DNA of 41,045 nt, from positions 1 to 41,045 of the forward strand of contig JALUUO010000062.1 of NCBI GenBank assembly GCA_027021335.1, written 5' to 3'. Source of the stretch: Nitrospirota bacterium (lineage in GTDB: Bacteria > Nitrospirota > Thermodesulfovibrionia > SZUA-242). The notes beneath the pieces were generated by a model. The model did no database searches and was not told the origin of the DNA. It worked only from the letters and a program-made list of their open reading frames with translations. Shown here in pieces: positions 9,852 through 18,584 of the stretch. The position numbers and the translations under genes are program-made. Position 1 is the stretch's first letter. Each line of letters opens with the position of its first letter.

Positions 9852-10334
9852 TCAGCCATTTACAGAACCTGCTTTATGCTCTTGTTGGTATTTACTCAAC
9901 CAGACAACGTGGCTTCTTTCCTCATTTATAATTTCATCGACAAGTTCTTTCTCTTCCACCATGTCTCTTAGAATATGAAAATAAAGCAACGTCTCTTTTT
10001 CAAAGTTAAGGGCGAATGCAGCGGCGTCTGCCACTGTTTTGACATGCTCCAACGACGGCAGGGATTTATTTTTACCGAGAAAAAATTCAGACTCAACAAT
10101 AGCTCTTAAATATTGAGAAACCTCTTCCCATCCTTCCGGTTCCTTTCCTGAGACTTTCCTTGTAAGTTCAGAAAATATTTTTTCATGTTGCAATTCTTTT
10201 GTTGCAAGGAAGTCAAAGAGTTTTTTTAAAGCCTCATCTTTTTTAAACTTCTCCGCCATGGCAATATAGAATTCATAGCCAAGCTTCTCTGTCTGAACAG
10301 CCTGTTCAATGACTTCTTTTATAGAAAATACCAT
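9852..10334 (-). CDS. rubrerythrin-like ferritin-family diiron protein
   Basis: A 160-residue four-helix protein with spaced iron-ligand motifs: EKLGYEFY, ATKELQHE (ExxH), FEKETLLYF and INEERSHVVWL (ExxH). It lacks a C-terminal rubredoxin domain, so it is a rubrerythrin-type domain alone. Such proteins reduce peroxide or handle iron in anaerobes; the electron donor cannot be read here. I start it at the ATG at 10334 because GGAGG lies nine bases before it; an ATG at 10343 directly abuts the same GGAGG and would have no spacing. It sits between the YkgJ-type gene and the PhzF gene, all on the minus strand. Confidence 0.88.
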   Translation of the reverse strand: MVFSIKEVIEQAVQTEKLGYEFYIAMAEKFKKDEALKKLFDFLATKELQHEKIFSELTRKVSGKEPEGWEEVSQYLRAIVESEFFLGKNKSLPSLEHVKTVADAAAFALNFEKETLLYFHILRDMVEEKELVDEIINEERSHVVWLSKYQQEHKAGSVNG

Positions 10335-10351
10335 ATACAACATCCTCCCTT

Positions 10352-11266
10352 CTAGTTGTCAATCCTATTCTTCTTCATTTTCCGCATATGAGCAATATCC
10401 TTTTCTGCTTTTTGTTCCCGTCTTTGTAACTGCTGTTTTCTAACCTCAGCCAATTTTTTACGGTGTTCAGCAGCCTTAACCTTAGCTTCATCGCTGACAT
10501 CAAAATCGCCCTCGCCAAAAAGAGCAAACCTAAGCCATTTAAGGGAAAACTTAAGCAGTTCAATTTCATTATCTCGAATCTTATCCACCAGGTCAGGTTT
10601 AAGTTTATAAGCAGATAGGAACCTGCTTTCAAATACAAACTTCCTGAACATGTCGAGATTTGAGCTTACCATAAAGAAAAGATCAAGGGAACCTTTGCTG
10701 AACTCCATCATACCAAGGCTTTTGGCCTTAATCACTATTTCCAGCCAGTCACGGGTAATGCTGTCATGAAAATCGACACCCTGATCTTCTCTCCACTCAT
10801 TAATAGTCCACTCCTTATCTTCTTGGTGTCCTAGGCAGTGATCCTCTTTAACCAACACAAAAAACTCCCGCAGTTCGGGCTGATCAACCTTTTTCATATG
10901 AACACGACCTATAGGGTAGTACCTACATGTGGACGGACGATCCGTATAAACGCTACAACCATCCTGCCCTGAAAGAAACGGACAAGTTTTTGTTTCATCA
11001 TCCAACAGTTTTAGAACCACTATCGGTAAAGGCGTTCTATCAATCGCTGCTGGCTGCGTATATTTAATGAGGAACTCATCGTACGACAACCCAAGCCGGT
11101 TTTTCAGACGAAAAATATCGTAGGGGGTAAGATTTATCCGCATAGCGCTGCAACACTTATTAAAGCATCCGATTCCTGGGTAACATTTGAACTTGAACCT
11201 GTCAGAAGCGCTCAATTCACGAGGTTCAATAACTCCCTTTTCGATATCAATATTTAATTTATCCAT
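10352..11266 (-). CDS. YkgJ-family cysteine-cluster protein
   Basis: A 304-residue protein with the YkgJ / CxxCxxCC-family metal-binding pattern: CYPGIGCFNKCCSAM near residue 30, CPFLSGQDGC near residue 95, then RPSTCRYYPIGR and a later Cys in EDHCLG. The family is thought to bind zinc or an Fe-S cluster and has been linked in places to protein modification, but no specific role can be assigned. The last ~45 residues are highly charged and probably coiled. It lies downstream of the hppA terminator and is likely transcribed from its own promoter in the ~60 bases before its start, which I could not resolve. Confidence 0.85.
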   Translation of the reverse strand: MDKLNIDIEKGVIEPRELSASDRFKFKCYPGIGCFNKCCSAMRINLTPYDIFRLKNRLGLSYDEFLIKYTQPAAIDRTPLPIVVLKLLDDETKTCPFLSGQDGCSVYTDRPSTCRYYPIGRVHMKKVDQPELREFFVLVKEDHCLGHQEDKEWTINEWREDQGVDFHDSITRDWLEIVIKAKSLGMMEFSKGSLDLFFMVSSNLDMFRKFVFESRFLSAYKLKPDLVDKIRDNEIELLKFSLKWLRFALFGEGDFDVSDEAKVKAAEHRKKLAEVRKQQLQRREQKAEKDIAHMRKMKKNRIDN

Positions 11267-11326
11267 TTCCCGGCATCCTTTGCATGCTGATTAATTATTA
11301 TTTAATATAAGATACTCAAATAAAAA

Positions 11327-11354
11327 GAGGGGAGCATAATTTTCAGCTCCCCTC
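11327..11354 (-). terminator. rho-independent terminator after hppA (possibly bidirectional)
   Basis: A perfect nine-base-pair stem, GAGGGGAGC and GCTCCCCTC (11327-11335 with 11346-11354), around a ten-base loop. On the minus strand it is followed by TTTTTATTT, as expected for termination of the qmo-hppA transcript whose last stop is at 11422. On the plus strand it is followed by GTTGTTTTTT, so it could work in both directions, although no plus-strand gene approaches it here. Confidence 0.9.
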
Positions 11355-11421
11355 GTTGTTTTTTGGTTTATGGTTACCCTGACCACACCAATCCAAATCG
11401 ATATTGTTAAAGCAGAAATTG

Positions 11422-13473
11422 TTATGATGCAATAAGCGGCGCAATAACCAGTGAAACGATCGCCATAAGCTTAATCACAATATTCATAGATGGTCCAGAT
11501 GTATCTTTAAACGGATCACCCACAGTATCTCCCACAACTGCAGCCTTATGAGGATCAGATCCCTTTCCACCATAGTGACCTTTTTCTATATACTTTTTAG
11601 CATTATCCCAGGCACCACCACCATTGGACATCATAAGTCCAAGCAAAATTCCACAGATCGTAGCACCAGCCAGCATACCGCCAAGAGCAACAGGTCCAAG
11701 AGCAAATCCTACAATAACCGGAGCTAAAATCGCTGTAATACCCGGCAACACCATCTCTTTAAGTGCTGCAGATGTGCTAATATCAACACAACGTTCAGTG
11801 TCGGGTTTAGCGTTTGGATCACCGGAAAGCAAACCGGGAATCTCTCTAAATTGCCGGCGAATTTCTTCCACCATCTTCATAGCCGCCTTACCAACAGAAG
11901 TCATGGTAAATGCAGCAATAAGAAATGGAATCACACCACCTATCAGCATTCCTATAACAACCTCCGGTTTCGTAACAACTATCAACAACTCATTACCCGG
12001 TCCCCAAGCATGTTCTACAGCTTGTTTATATGCAGCAAACAAAGCCAACGCCGTTAGCGCAGCAGAACCTATTGCAAATCCCTTACCCATGGCTGCAGTT
12101 GTATTGCCAATAGCATCCAGGCTGTCTGTAATATCTCTTGTATCCTCACCAAGACCGGCCATTTCCGAAATACCTCCTGCGTTATCGGCTATCGGCCCGT
12201 AAGCATCCACACTCATTGTTACACCTATAGTGCCAAGCATGCCTACAGCCGCAATACCAATACCATACAACCCTGCGTTACTGGAGGCTACATGGATGGC
12301 GATAACCATTGCAAGTATAGGCAGGGCTGTCGACTCCAATCCTACAGCCAAACCGGTAATAATGTTAGTTCCCGGCCCAGTTAATGACGACTTAGCAATC
12401 TTTTTTACAGGTCCAAACATGCCTGTATAATATTCAGTAAGAAGTCCTATTGCAATTCCGCCCAGACAACCGGCAAGCAGCGCCTTGAAAACACCCGAGT
12501 CAAGCTCCATGCTACTTATCCCTAGATACCCTCCCAAAAGAAAAAGGCCGGCAGCTATAAAGGCCGAGTAACGAAGAGCTGCTGCTGCATCCAACTTTTC
12601 GAGCACCTTCATAGAAAGAATTCCCAGAAGCGATGCAATAAAACCTAAAACTGTTAGTACCAGAGGTAATGCCATAAGACTGCTTTTAGGGCCCAGTGCT
12701 ATAATCTTGGACCCTGCAACCGCCGTAGCTCCAAGAGCTATGCTAGCAATCATCGAACCGACATATGATTCAAATAAGTCCGCACCAAGGCCGGCCACGT
12801 CGCCTACGTTATCGCCGACATTATCAGCAATCACACCAGGATTTCGTGGGTCATCCTCAGGTATGCCAGCCTCGACCTTACCCACAAGATCAGCGCCGAC
12901 ATCAGCTGTCTTTGTATAAATACCGCCACCAACACGCATAAAAAGAGCGATCATAGATGCCCCCATTGCAAAACCATTTATGCTTTTTACAATATGAGTA
13001 TCACCAGGAGCAACATAAAAATGATAGAATATTCCAACACCAACAAGTCCAAGGCTGGCAACTGCAAGTCCCATCACTGCGCCACCGTTAAAAGCCACAG
13101 ACAGCGCCTTTGACGGGTCCGGCTTAAAAGTCTCGGCAGCCTGAGCGGTCCTAACATTAGCCTTGGTTGCGCCTTTCATCCCGATAAAACCGGCTGCGAT
13201 AGAACATAATGCCCCACCTATAAAAGCGATAGCCGTTCTAATTCCAAGACCTGGCGCAAAAGCGACCAGACCAGCAACAACAATAACAACAAGGGCAAGT
13301 ACTTTATACTGCCTTACCAGGTAAACCATAGCACCGCTTTCTATTTGATCGGCGATGTCTACCATCAGCCCGCTCCCTGCCGGCAGTCTTTTGATAGCAA
13401 AATAAATCATCAGGGCAATCATAAGACCACCCGCTCCAAACACAGGAGCTAACCCAGCTAAACTTTGAAACAT
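11422..13473 (-). CDS. hppA: membrane-bound ion-translocating pyrophosphatase
   Basis: A 683-residue polytopic membrane protein that hydrolyses pyrophosphate and pumps H+ or Na+. The diagnostic [30 protein letters not shown] and [11 protein letters not shown] motifs are present, as is the C-terminal [15 protein letters not shown] motif. The GNTTAA stretch has Ala where K+-independent enzymes have Lys, so it should be K+-dependent. The pumped ion cannot be decided from motifs alone. Being directly downstream of the sat-apr-qmo genes, it probably recovers energy from the PPi released by ATP sulfurylase and pulls sulfate activation forward. A good ribosome site (AAGGAGGGG) precedes the ATG. Confidence 0.97.
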   Translation of the reverse strand: MFQSLAGLAPVFGAGGLMIALMIYFAIKRLPAGSGLMVDIADQIESGAMVYLVRQYKVLALVVIVVAGLVAFAPGLGIRTAIAFIGGALCSIAAGFIGMKGATKANVRTAQAAETFKPDPSKALSVAFNGGAVMGLAVASLGLVGVGIFYHFYVAPGDTHIVKSINGFAMGASMIALFMRVGGGIYTKTADVGADLVGKVEAGIPEDDPRNPGVIADNVGDNVGDVAGLGADLFESYVGSMIASIALGATAVAGSKIIALGPKSSLMALPLVLTVLGFIASLLGILSMKVLEKLDAAAALRYSAFIAAGLFLLGGYLGISSMELDSGVFKALLAGCLGGIAIGLLTEYYTGMFGPVKKIAKSSLTGPGTNIITGLAVGLESTALPILAMVIAIHVASSNAGLYGIGIAAVGMLGTIGVTMSVDAYGPIADNAGGISEMAGLGEDTRDITDSLDAIGNTTAAMGKGFAIGSAALTALALFAAYKQAVEHAWGPGNELLIVVTKPEVVIGMLIGGVIPFLIAAFTMTSVGKAAMKMVEEIRRQFREIPGLLSGDPNAKPDTERCVDISTSAALKEMVLPGITAILAPVIVGFALGPVALGGMLAGATICGILLGLMMSNGGGAWDNAKKYIEKGHYGGKGSDPHKAAVVGDTVGDPFKDTSGPSMNIVIKLMAIVSLVIAPLIAS

Positions 13474-13540
13474 TATAAACCCCCTCCTTATAAATTAACC
13501 GGCCCAACGAAACAGATCAGACCAATTAAACAAACTTAAA

Positions 13541-14662
13541 CTATTTTTCCATATCTACATGATGGGCAAACACCATGGCAGTAGTTCTATACACCATGTG
13601 CGCCATCTTAGAAAAAGGCGCATAGGCAAACAAAGAAAAGACGAGAACCAAATGAGTGAAATACGTAAGATAAGCTAAAGGCGCAATTCCCAGAAGCCGG
13701 ATGCCCCAGGACATGGCACCGGTTGCACCAACCAGAACCACCAACCAAATGAAAAGCCAGTCAAAATAGCTGCCCTCACCTGCCTTTTCTGCATTGTCTT
13801 TTCTGTTTGAAACTACCTTATATATACCGTAAAGAAGGCTGCACATACTCGCAAAAGCAAGCCATTTCATTGGATTTATAAGCGAATACGGCGACTCCAG
13901 ATGAAATCCGTATAGATAGACAAGAGCCCATGTAGTTGTCACTGCAAGACCTGCAAAACCCCAAAACACAAGCTTATGCGCACTTGCACGAGCACTGGTC
14001 ACCTCACATTTATCGAATCTTTTGTGGGCTATAATCTCGGATAATGCGGCTATTATTGCAGGCACTACACTGCCACGCACACTTTCCCGTCCAGTTGCAT
14101 CCAGCATAGCCTTCCAGAACTTTTTTATACCAGTGAAAAATGATAATGCTGCAAAAAGGGCAGCTGTCATAAATATAGCATCCACAGCCGGAATAGGCAC
14201 CAGCTTTTCATATACAATAGGACCTTCAAGATGGTTCAACCTGCCCAGACCTAGAATGACAGCGCCGAATATAAAAATCGGAACCATGAGAAGCGGAATC
14301 AGACCAGAAGGACTAGCAACAAGCTTACCAATAGCAGAAGGCCAAGAATTGTTCTGTATACTTATTTTTCTGATTGCTCCTAAAACCTCACCGGGTTTTG
14401 CGCCACGAGGACAGTAGGCTGTACAATCACTACACTGGTGACAGAGCCAGACATCCGGGTCTCCCAGAAGCTTATCTTTCAAACCCCACTGTGCCCAGAC
14501 CATTTCCTTTCTGGGAAAAGGCCTGTCTGTATGGGTTACATTGCAGACCACAGAGCAGGTTGCACACTGAAAACATTTTTTGAGTGATTCCCCCCCCCCG
14601 CCTTCAACAGTCAGTTCTTTTACAAAATCCAGATCCGGCTGAATCAGGTTAGCATTAGCCAT
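13541..14662 (-). CDS. qmoC: quinone-interacting membrane-bound oxidoreductase subunit C
   Basis: A 373-residue subunit that anchors the Qmo complex and exchanges electrons with menaquinone. The first ~110 residues hold two 4Fe-4S motifs (CFQCATCSVVCN and CHQCSDCTAYCP) as in HdrC. The rest is a cytochrome-b-like HdrE-type membrane domain with about six helices, including RLLGIAPLAYLTYFTHLVLVF wording typical of haem b subunits. It follows qmoB in the usual qmoABC order. A run of ten G on the coding strand near codons 22-25 (14590-14599) encodes Gly-Gly-Gly-Gly just before the first cluster, an unusual slippage-prone tract in a core gene. Confidence 0.95.
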   Translation of the reverse strand: MANANLIQPDLDFVKELTVEGGGGESLKKCFQCATCSVVCNVTHTDRPFPRKEMVWAQWGLKDKLLGDPDVWLCHQCSDCTAYCPRGAKPGEVLGAIRKISIQNNSWPSAIGKLVASPSGLIPLLMVPIFIFGAVILGLGRLNHLEGPIVYEKLVPIPAVDAIFMTAALFAALSFFTGIKKFWKAMLDATGRESVRGSVVPAIIAALSEIIAHKRFDKCEVTSARASAHKLVFWGFAGLAVTTTWALVYLYGFHLESPYSLINPMKWLAFASMCSLLYGIYKVVSNRKDNAEKAGEGSYFDWLFIWLVVLVGATGAMSWGIRLLGIAPLAYLTYFTHLVLVFSLFAYAPFSKMAHMVYRTTAMVFAHHVDMEK

Positions 14663-14730
14663 ATTTTTATTCCCCTTCTGTTAATTTACTAAGCTTTAAA
14701 TTTTTCTCTGAGCATCAAGAGGCGTCTTAT

Positions 14731-17079
14731 TTAAAAACCCTTCATGGGATTAAAGCCGACGCTGTCTATAACTTCCATGAACTTATTTATTTCCTCTGGA
14801 ATTTTATCGTACTCGTCTATGGAGAGCTGAATCTGCTGAACTCTTTCGCTTTCAAGCGCAAGCCTCTGCAATGTTTCGCCTACATTATCCATCCTTCGAT
14901 TGCAAAGCTCGCTTCCTTTGGTAAAGTGACACTGGTAATCGTCTCCATACCTGCAACCAATCAGCATGACACCGTCAAAACCGGAAGCAAGAGCATCAGC
15001 TATCCAGACAACGTTGACCGAACCAAGGCAGCGCACCTGAATAAAGCGTACATCCGCCGAGTACTTAAGGCCCTTCATACCAGCCATATCAATAGCCGGA
15101 TACGCATCATTTTCGCAGACAAGACAAAGCACCCTGTACTTCTCCTCATCCTCCTCCGGAACCTCTATTGCCTTAACCATGGAACCAATCATGTCAATGC
15201 TGTAGTCCTTAAATGAAACTATTCGTTCAGGGCAAGCCCCCATACAGGTACCACACCTACGGCATCGCGTAATATTAGGTTTAGGAGTACCCTTTTCATC
15301 GTCATCCAGAGCGCCGAACGGACATTCCTCAGTACATCTTTTACACTGCGTACAGCGCTGAAAGAAGAACTCTGGATAACTTACATCTCCGGACCTGGGA
15401 TGTACAGCCATACCACGATTGCTCGACTCCAGACACTGAATCGCTTTTAAGGCCGCTCCAGTGGCATCTTCGACACACTCTGCCATTGTCATTGTTTGTC
15501 GCACACAACCAGCAGCATAGATCCCCGTTCTCCTTGTTTCATAAGGAAAACAGATAAAGTTAGAGTCGCAATATCCGCTAAAAAGCTCTAGATCCTTAAA
15601 CTCAGGCCCTTGGCGATAGGCAAGGTTTATAACCGGCTCAAACTGGGTAGAGGGTACCATACCAGTAGCCAGAACCACCATGTCAACCGAAACCTTTATA
15701 GATTCTCCAAGCAGGGTATTGTCAACACTAACAAGAAGTTGGTCATCATCACCCGATGCCCCTACACTGGTAACAGCCCCTTTTGTTAGAAAGACAGCAT
15801 CATTCTGCTGGGCCGCCTTGTAAAAATTCTCATATAACCCAGGTGTCCTCATATGCTGATAAAAGACATACGCCTTTCCGCCTGGATTATCCCTTGTCAC
15901 ATACTGGGCCTGTTTTAACGAAACCAAACTGGTAACAGAGGAGCAATAAGGAAAATCAGAGTCATCGCTCTCCCGGCCTGGGCTTTGAATAAAAGCTACC
16001 GATTTTGCCTCGATCCTTCCCTTAGCAGCCATCTCTTCGAACTGAACATTTGTAACAACATTCTTAAATTTGCCCAAGCCTAGGTGTTTAAACTCTTCCT
16101 CCGACGGTTCGTAAGGCCTCCATCCGGCAGCTACAACAACAGCACCGAACTTCTCCGCATCCGGATCCACTGACAGAATGTCAGCACAATTCACCTGATC
16201 CGCCGCTGGCTCTACAGCATCACCGGACGCATCTTTTGCATCAGTAGTACCACAGGCTTCTTCTCCTTCTTCCAGCTTTGGTGGAACATCCCACTCAGTT
16301 TTCGAGCCGGGCTCTTTAAAAGAAACCAGAAATTGTCCTGGTGCACCACTGATCCTCGCTATCTCTATATTTGTCTTGATAGTAATATTGTCATGATTAG
16401 ATACTTTATCTATTAAACCTTGTATAGTAGGTTCTTCCAAGGTATTAAAAGGTGTCTTCATCGGAAGTTGTTGCCGAATTTTTTTAGCAAAACCTCCAAG
16501 CTCCTTCTGCCGCTCCACAATAGTTACAGGGTATCCTGTTTCCGCTGCCTCAAGAGCCGCTGTCATACCGGTGAATCCACCGCCGATCACCATTATATTA
16601 TTTACAAACTCGTCTTCGGATTGATATGGAACGGGAGTCTCTTTCTTTTGAACCTTAACAATTCCCATCCGAATGTAATCCTCGGCAAGCATCTGAGTAT
16701 CTTCATCCACACCGGTTGCAGCTTCGCCTTCCTCTCCTCCTCCTGAAGACTCTCCAGAAGATTCAGCCTCTTTAGGCACGGGATGACTCCAGACCACCTG
16801 CTCACGAAGATTTACCCTCTCGGTAATTGTGTCTGCACCAAAATCAAAAACATCATAAAAAATACGATGAGAACAGGCCGCCACCACAATTGTATTGACG
16901 CCATCTTCCTGAATATCTTTTTTTATTAAATCAACACCATCAGAACTGCAAAATGCCCTGTGGGTTTTAACAACTGGAACTTTGTACTCTTTAGTAGCTA
17001 TCTCCTGGAGCTTGGCCATATCCAGGTTTTCGCCTATATCGCATCCCTCGCAGATGTATACCCCTATTTTTTTCTCCAT
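14731..17079 (-). CDS. qmoB: quinone-interacting membrane-bound oxidoreductase subunit B
   Basis: A ~782-residue soluble flavin/iron-sulfur subunit related to HdrA with a fused MvhD domain. An N-terminal IGVYICEGCDIG segment precedes the FAD-binding motif (VIGGGFTGMTAALEAAETG near 165). Two ferredoxin motifs follow near 590-625 (CTQCKRCTEECP and CRRCGTCMGACP), and the C-terminal part is MvhD-like (CLVCENDAYPA, VRCLGSVNV, GCRYGDDYQCHF). With QmoA and QmoC it links APS reductase to the quinone pool. I start it at the ATG at 17079, which has GAGAGGA five bases upstream; an in-frame ATG at 17094 would add five residues but lacks such a site. Confidence 0.95.
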   Translation of the reverse strand: MEKKIGVYICEGCDIGENLDMAKLQEIATKEYKVPVVKTHRAFCSSDGVDLIKKDIQEDGVNTIVVAACSHRIFYDVFDFGADTITERVNLREQVVWSHPVPKEAESSGESSGGGEEGEAATGVDEDTQMLAEDYIRMGIVKVQKKETPVPYQSEDEFVNNIMVIGGGFTGMTAALEAAETGYPVTIVERQKELGGFAKKIRQQLPMKTPFNTLEEPTIQGLIDKVSNHDNITIKTNIEIARISGAPGQFLVSFKEPGSKTEWDVPPKLEEGEEACGTTDAKDASGDAVEPAADQVNCADILSVDPDAEKFGAVVVAAGWRPYEPSEEEFKHLGLGKFKNVVTNVQFEEMAAKGRIEAKSVAFIQSPGRESDDSDFPYCSSVTSLVSLKQAQYVTRDNPGGKAYVFYQHMRTPGLYENFYKAAQQNDAVFLTKGAVTSVGASGDDDQLLVSVDNTLLGESIKVSVDMVVLATGMVPSTQFEPVINLAYRQGPEFKDLELFSGYCDSNFICFPYETRRTGIYAAGCVRQTMTMAECVEDATGAALKAIQCLESSNRGMAVHPRSGDVSYPEFFFQRCTQCKRCTEECPFGALDDDEKGTPKPNITRCRRCGTCMGACPERIVSFKDYSIDMIGSMVKAIEVPEEDEEKYRVLCLVCENDAYPAIDMAGMKGLKYSADVRFIQVRCLGSVNVVWIADALASGFDGVMLIGCRYGDDYQCHFTKGSELCNRRMDNVGETLQRLALESERVQQIQLSIDEYDKIPEEINKFMEVIDSVGFNPMKGF

Positions 17080-17102
17080 CTTTTCCTCTCCCATTGTATA
17101 AC

Positions 17103-18350
17103 CTACTTGGCCCCAGCAGCTTGAATGGCCTTTAGCGCCGCTGCCGTGGAAATCTGTCCGCTGGTCATAACATCCGCAGGCTTCTTTGCTACACCCGCAG
17201 GAATAATATCTCCTCCAGGAAGCAGGAACTTATTCTCATCATACCCAACACTGCCTCCAGGCACTCTTTCGGAAGCTGTTGACGGTTCCATACCTGTAGC
17301 CAAAACGACCATCTCAAATTCCTGGCTAATAATATCGCCTCCAACAGTATCCTCTACTGTCAAGATCACATTGCCATCCGAACCCGGCTCAACCTTGGCA
17401 ACCTTACCTTTAACAAATGAGACGTTCTCGTCATCCTTGACCTTTTTATAAAAATTCTCATATCGACCCGGACTTCTAAGGTCTATATAAAAAATAGTTG
17501 CTTTTGATTCGGGGTTTTTCTCTCTTATATATGTAGTCTGCTTCATCGAGGCCAGGCAGCAGACATAAGAGCAATAGGGAAGATGATTTTCATCGCGACT
17601 TCCGGCACACTGAACAAAAGCTATGGAATTTACTTGTTTGCCATCGGATGGACGTACAATACTTCCACCGGTCGGGCCACCTGGTGAGGCCATACGTTCC
17701 ATCATCATATTAGTAATAACATTTGGAACCTTTCCAAAACCCAGGTTATCTATCTTTGACGCGTCATATGGATTCCAGCCTGTAGCCCATACAATCGAGG
17801 CCACATCAATGTTGAAAGTACGTGGCTGCATCGAAAAGTCAATAGCACCATATGGACAAGAATCCTGAATTTTCTGTTGGGAAGCAGTGCCGGTAACAGA
17901 CTTATCTATAACATACCGCATAGGCATCGCCATTTCAGAAGGTTTATAGATAGCCTTACGATTGTTCATACCAAAATTAAATTCATTCGGGATATCCATA
18001 TCACAAGCTTCTTCACACTTAGCACATACAGTGCAATGTTCGTTAACATATCTAGGCATCTCTTTCAGCGAAACTTGAAAATCTCCCGGACCACCTGAAA
18101 TCTTTTCCACTTCGGTCATTGTGTAGTACGTGATTTTTTTATTCTTTTTAATACGTTGAAAATTTATCTCCAGTCCACAGGTTGGCGGACAAAGTTTTGG
18201 GAAATATTTGTTGAGCTGTGCCACCCTGCCTCCCAAGTAAGGGTTCCTCTCAACGATGACTACCTCACGTCCCACTTCCGCGGCTTCCAGGGCGACTGTC
18301 AAACCGCTTATTCCTCCACCCACAACCAGGATGGTTCCGTTATCTGCCAT
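17103..18350 (-). CDS. qmoA: quinone-interacting membrane-bound oxidoreductase subunit A
   Basis: A 415-residue HdrA-like flavoprotein. It has an N-terminal Rossmann FAD motif (ILVVGGGISGLTVALEAAEVG), the CPPTCGLEINFQR stretch, a cysteine-rich CTVCAKCEEACDM segment near residue 110, and a closing VLATGMEPS FAD segment with a C-terminal TAAALKAIQAAG helix. It is thought to be the partner facing the APS reductase. The start is placed at the ATG at 18350, six bases after GGAGG; the ATG at 18356 overlaps that ribosome site. It is the first gene of qmoABC and is separated from aprA by 234 bases containing a large palindrome and repeated boxes. Confidence 0.96.
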   Translation of the reverse strand: MADNGTILVVGGGISGLTVALEAAEVGREVVIVERNPYLGGRVAQLNKYFPKLCPPTCGLEINFQRIKKNKKITYYTMTEVEKISGGPGDFQVSLKEMPRYVNEHCTVCAKCEEACDMDIPNEFNFGMNNRKAIYKPSEMAMPMRYVIDKSVTGTASQQKIQDSCPYGAIDFSMQPRTFNIDVASIVWATGWNPYDASKIDNLGFGKVPNVITNMMMERMASPGGPTGGSIVRPSDGKQVNSIAFVQCAGSRDENHLPYCSYVCCLASMKQTTYIREKNPESKATIFYIDLRSPGRYENFYKKVKDDENVSFVKGKVAKVEPGSDGNVILTVEDTVGGDIISQEFEMVVLATGMEPSTASERVPGGSVGYDENKFLLPGGDIIPAGVAKKPADVMTSGQISTAAALKAIQAAGAK

Positions 18351-18386
18351 CGTCATCCTCCATATTAGTAAATAATCTTTAATCAG

Positions 18387-18450
18387 GTTAACTAGTTAAA
18401 CCGGTACATTCGCGGGCAACATCTGCTCCAAACAATTAAACTAGTTAAAC
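18387..18450 (-). promoter_or_regulatory. paired TTAAACTAGTTAAAC boxes upstream of qmoA (possible operator)
   Basis: Two near-identical, partly palindromic boxes lie 37-100 bases before the qmoA start: 18387-18401 (GTTAACTAGTTAAAC) and 18435-18450 (ATTAAACTAGTTAAAC), both centred on the palindrome AACTAGTT. The spacing of about 49 bases between centres is close to five helical turns. This suggests a dimeric regulator binding on one DNA face. No known regulator motif is recognised, and the link to qmo control is inference from position only. Confidence 0.4.
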
Positions 18451-18498
18451 TAACTAAATATAATGAATAAAACTGAGTATTGAATCAGGAGATATCCA

Positions 18499-18538
18499 CC
18501 AGATACTGAGACTGTATTAATACAGTCTCAGTATCTGG
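18499..18538. repeat. perfect 40-bp palindrome between aprA and qmoA
   Basis: Bases 18499-18538 read identically on both strands for all 40 positions, with no loop beyond the central TTAA. As RNA this would form a hairpin of about 18 base pairs 47 bases after the aprA stop codon. There is no following run of U on the minus strand, so it is not a classic terminator. It could be a processing or mRNA-stabilising hairpin that sets aprBA above qmo in transcript level, or a factor-dependent stop. Confidence 0.85.
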
Positions 18539-18584
18539 CTTCAGTCTCGGCAGGTATTTGTCAAGTCAAATTACAAAATTCGCT

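Noticed and set aside
11624-12202. 192-codon plus-strand frame opposite hppA
   Set aside because: It mirrors the hydrophobic hppA sequence; no ribosome site and no domain.
18499-18538. The 40-bp palindrome as a transposon end or intrinsic terminator
   Set aside because: No transposase or target duplication is nearby, and no run of T follows on the coding strand.
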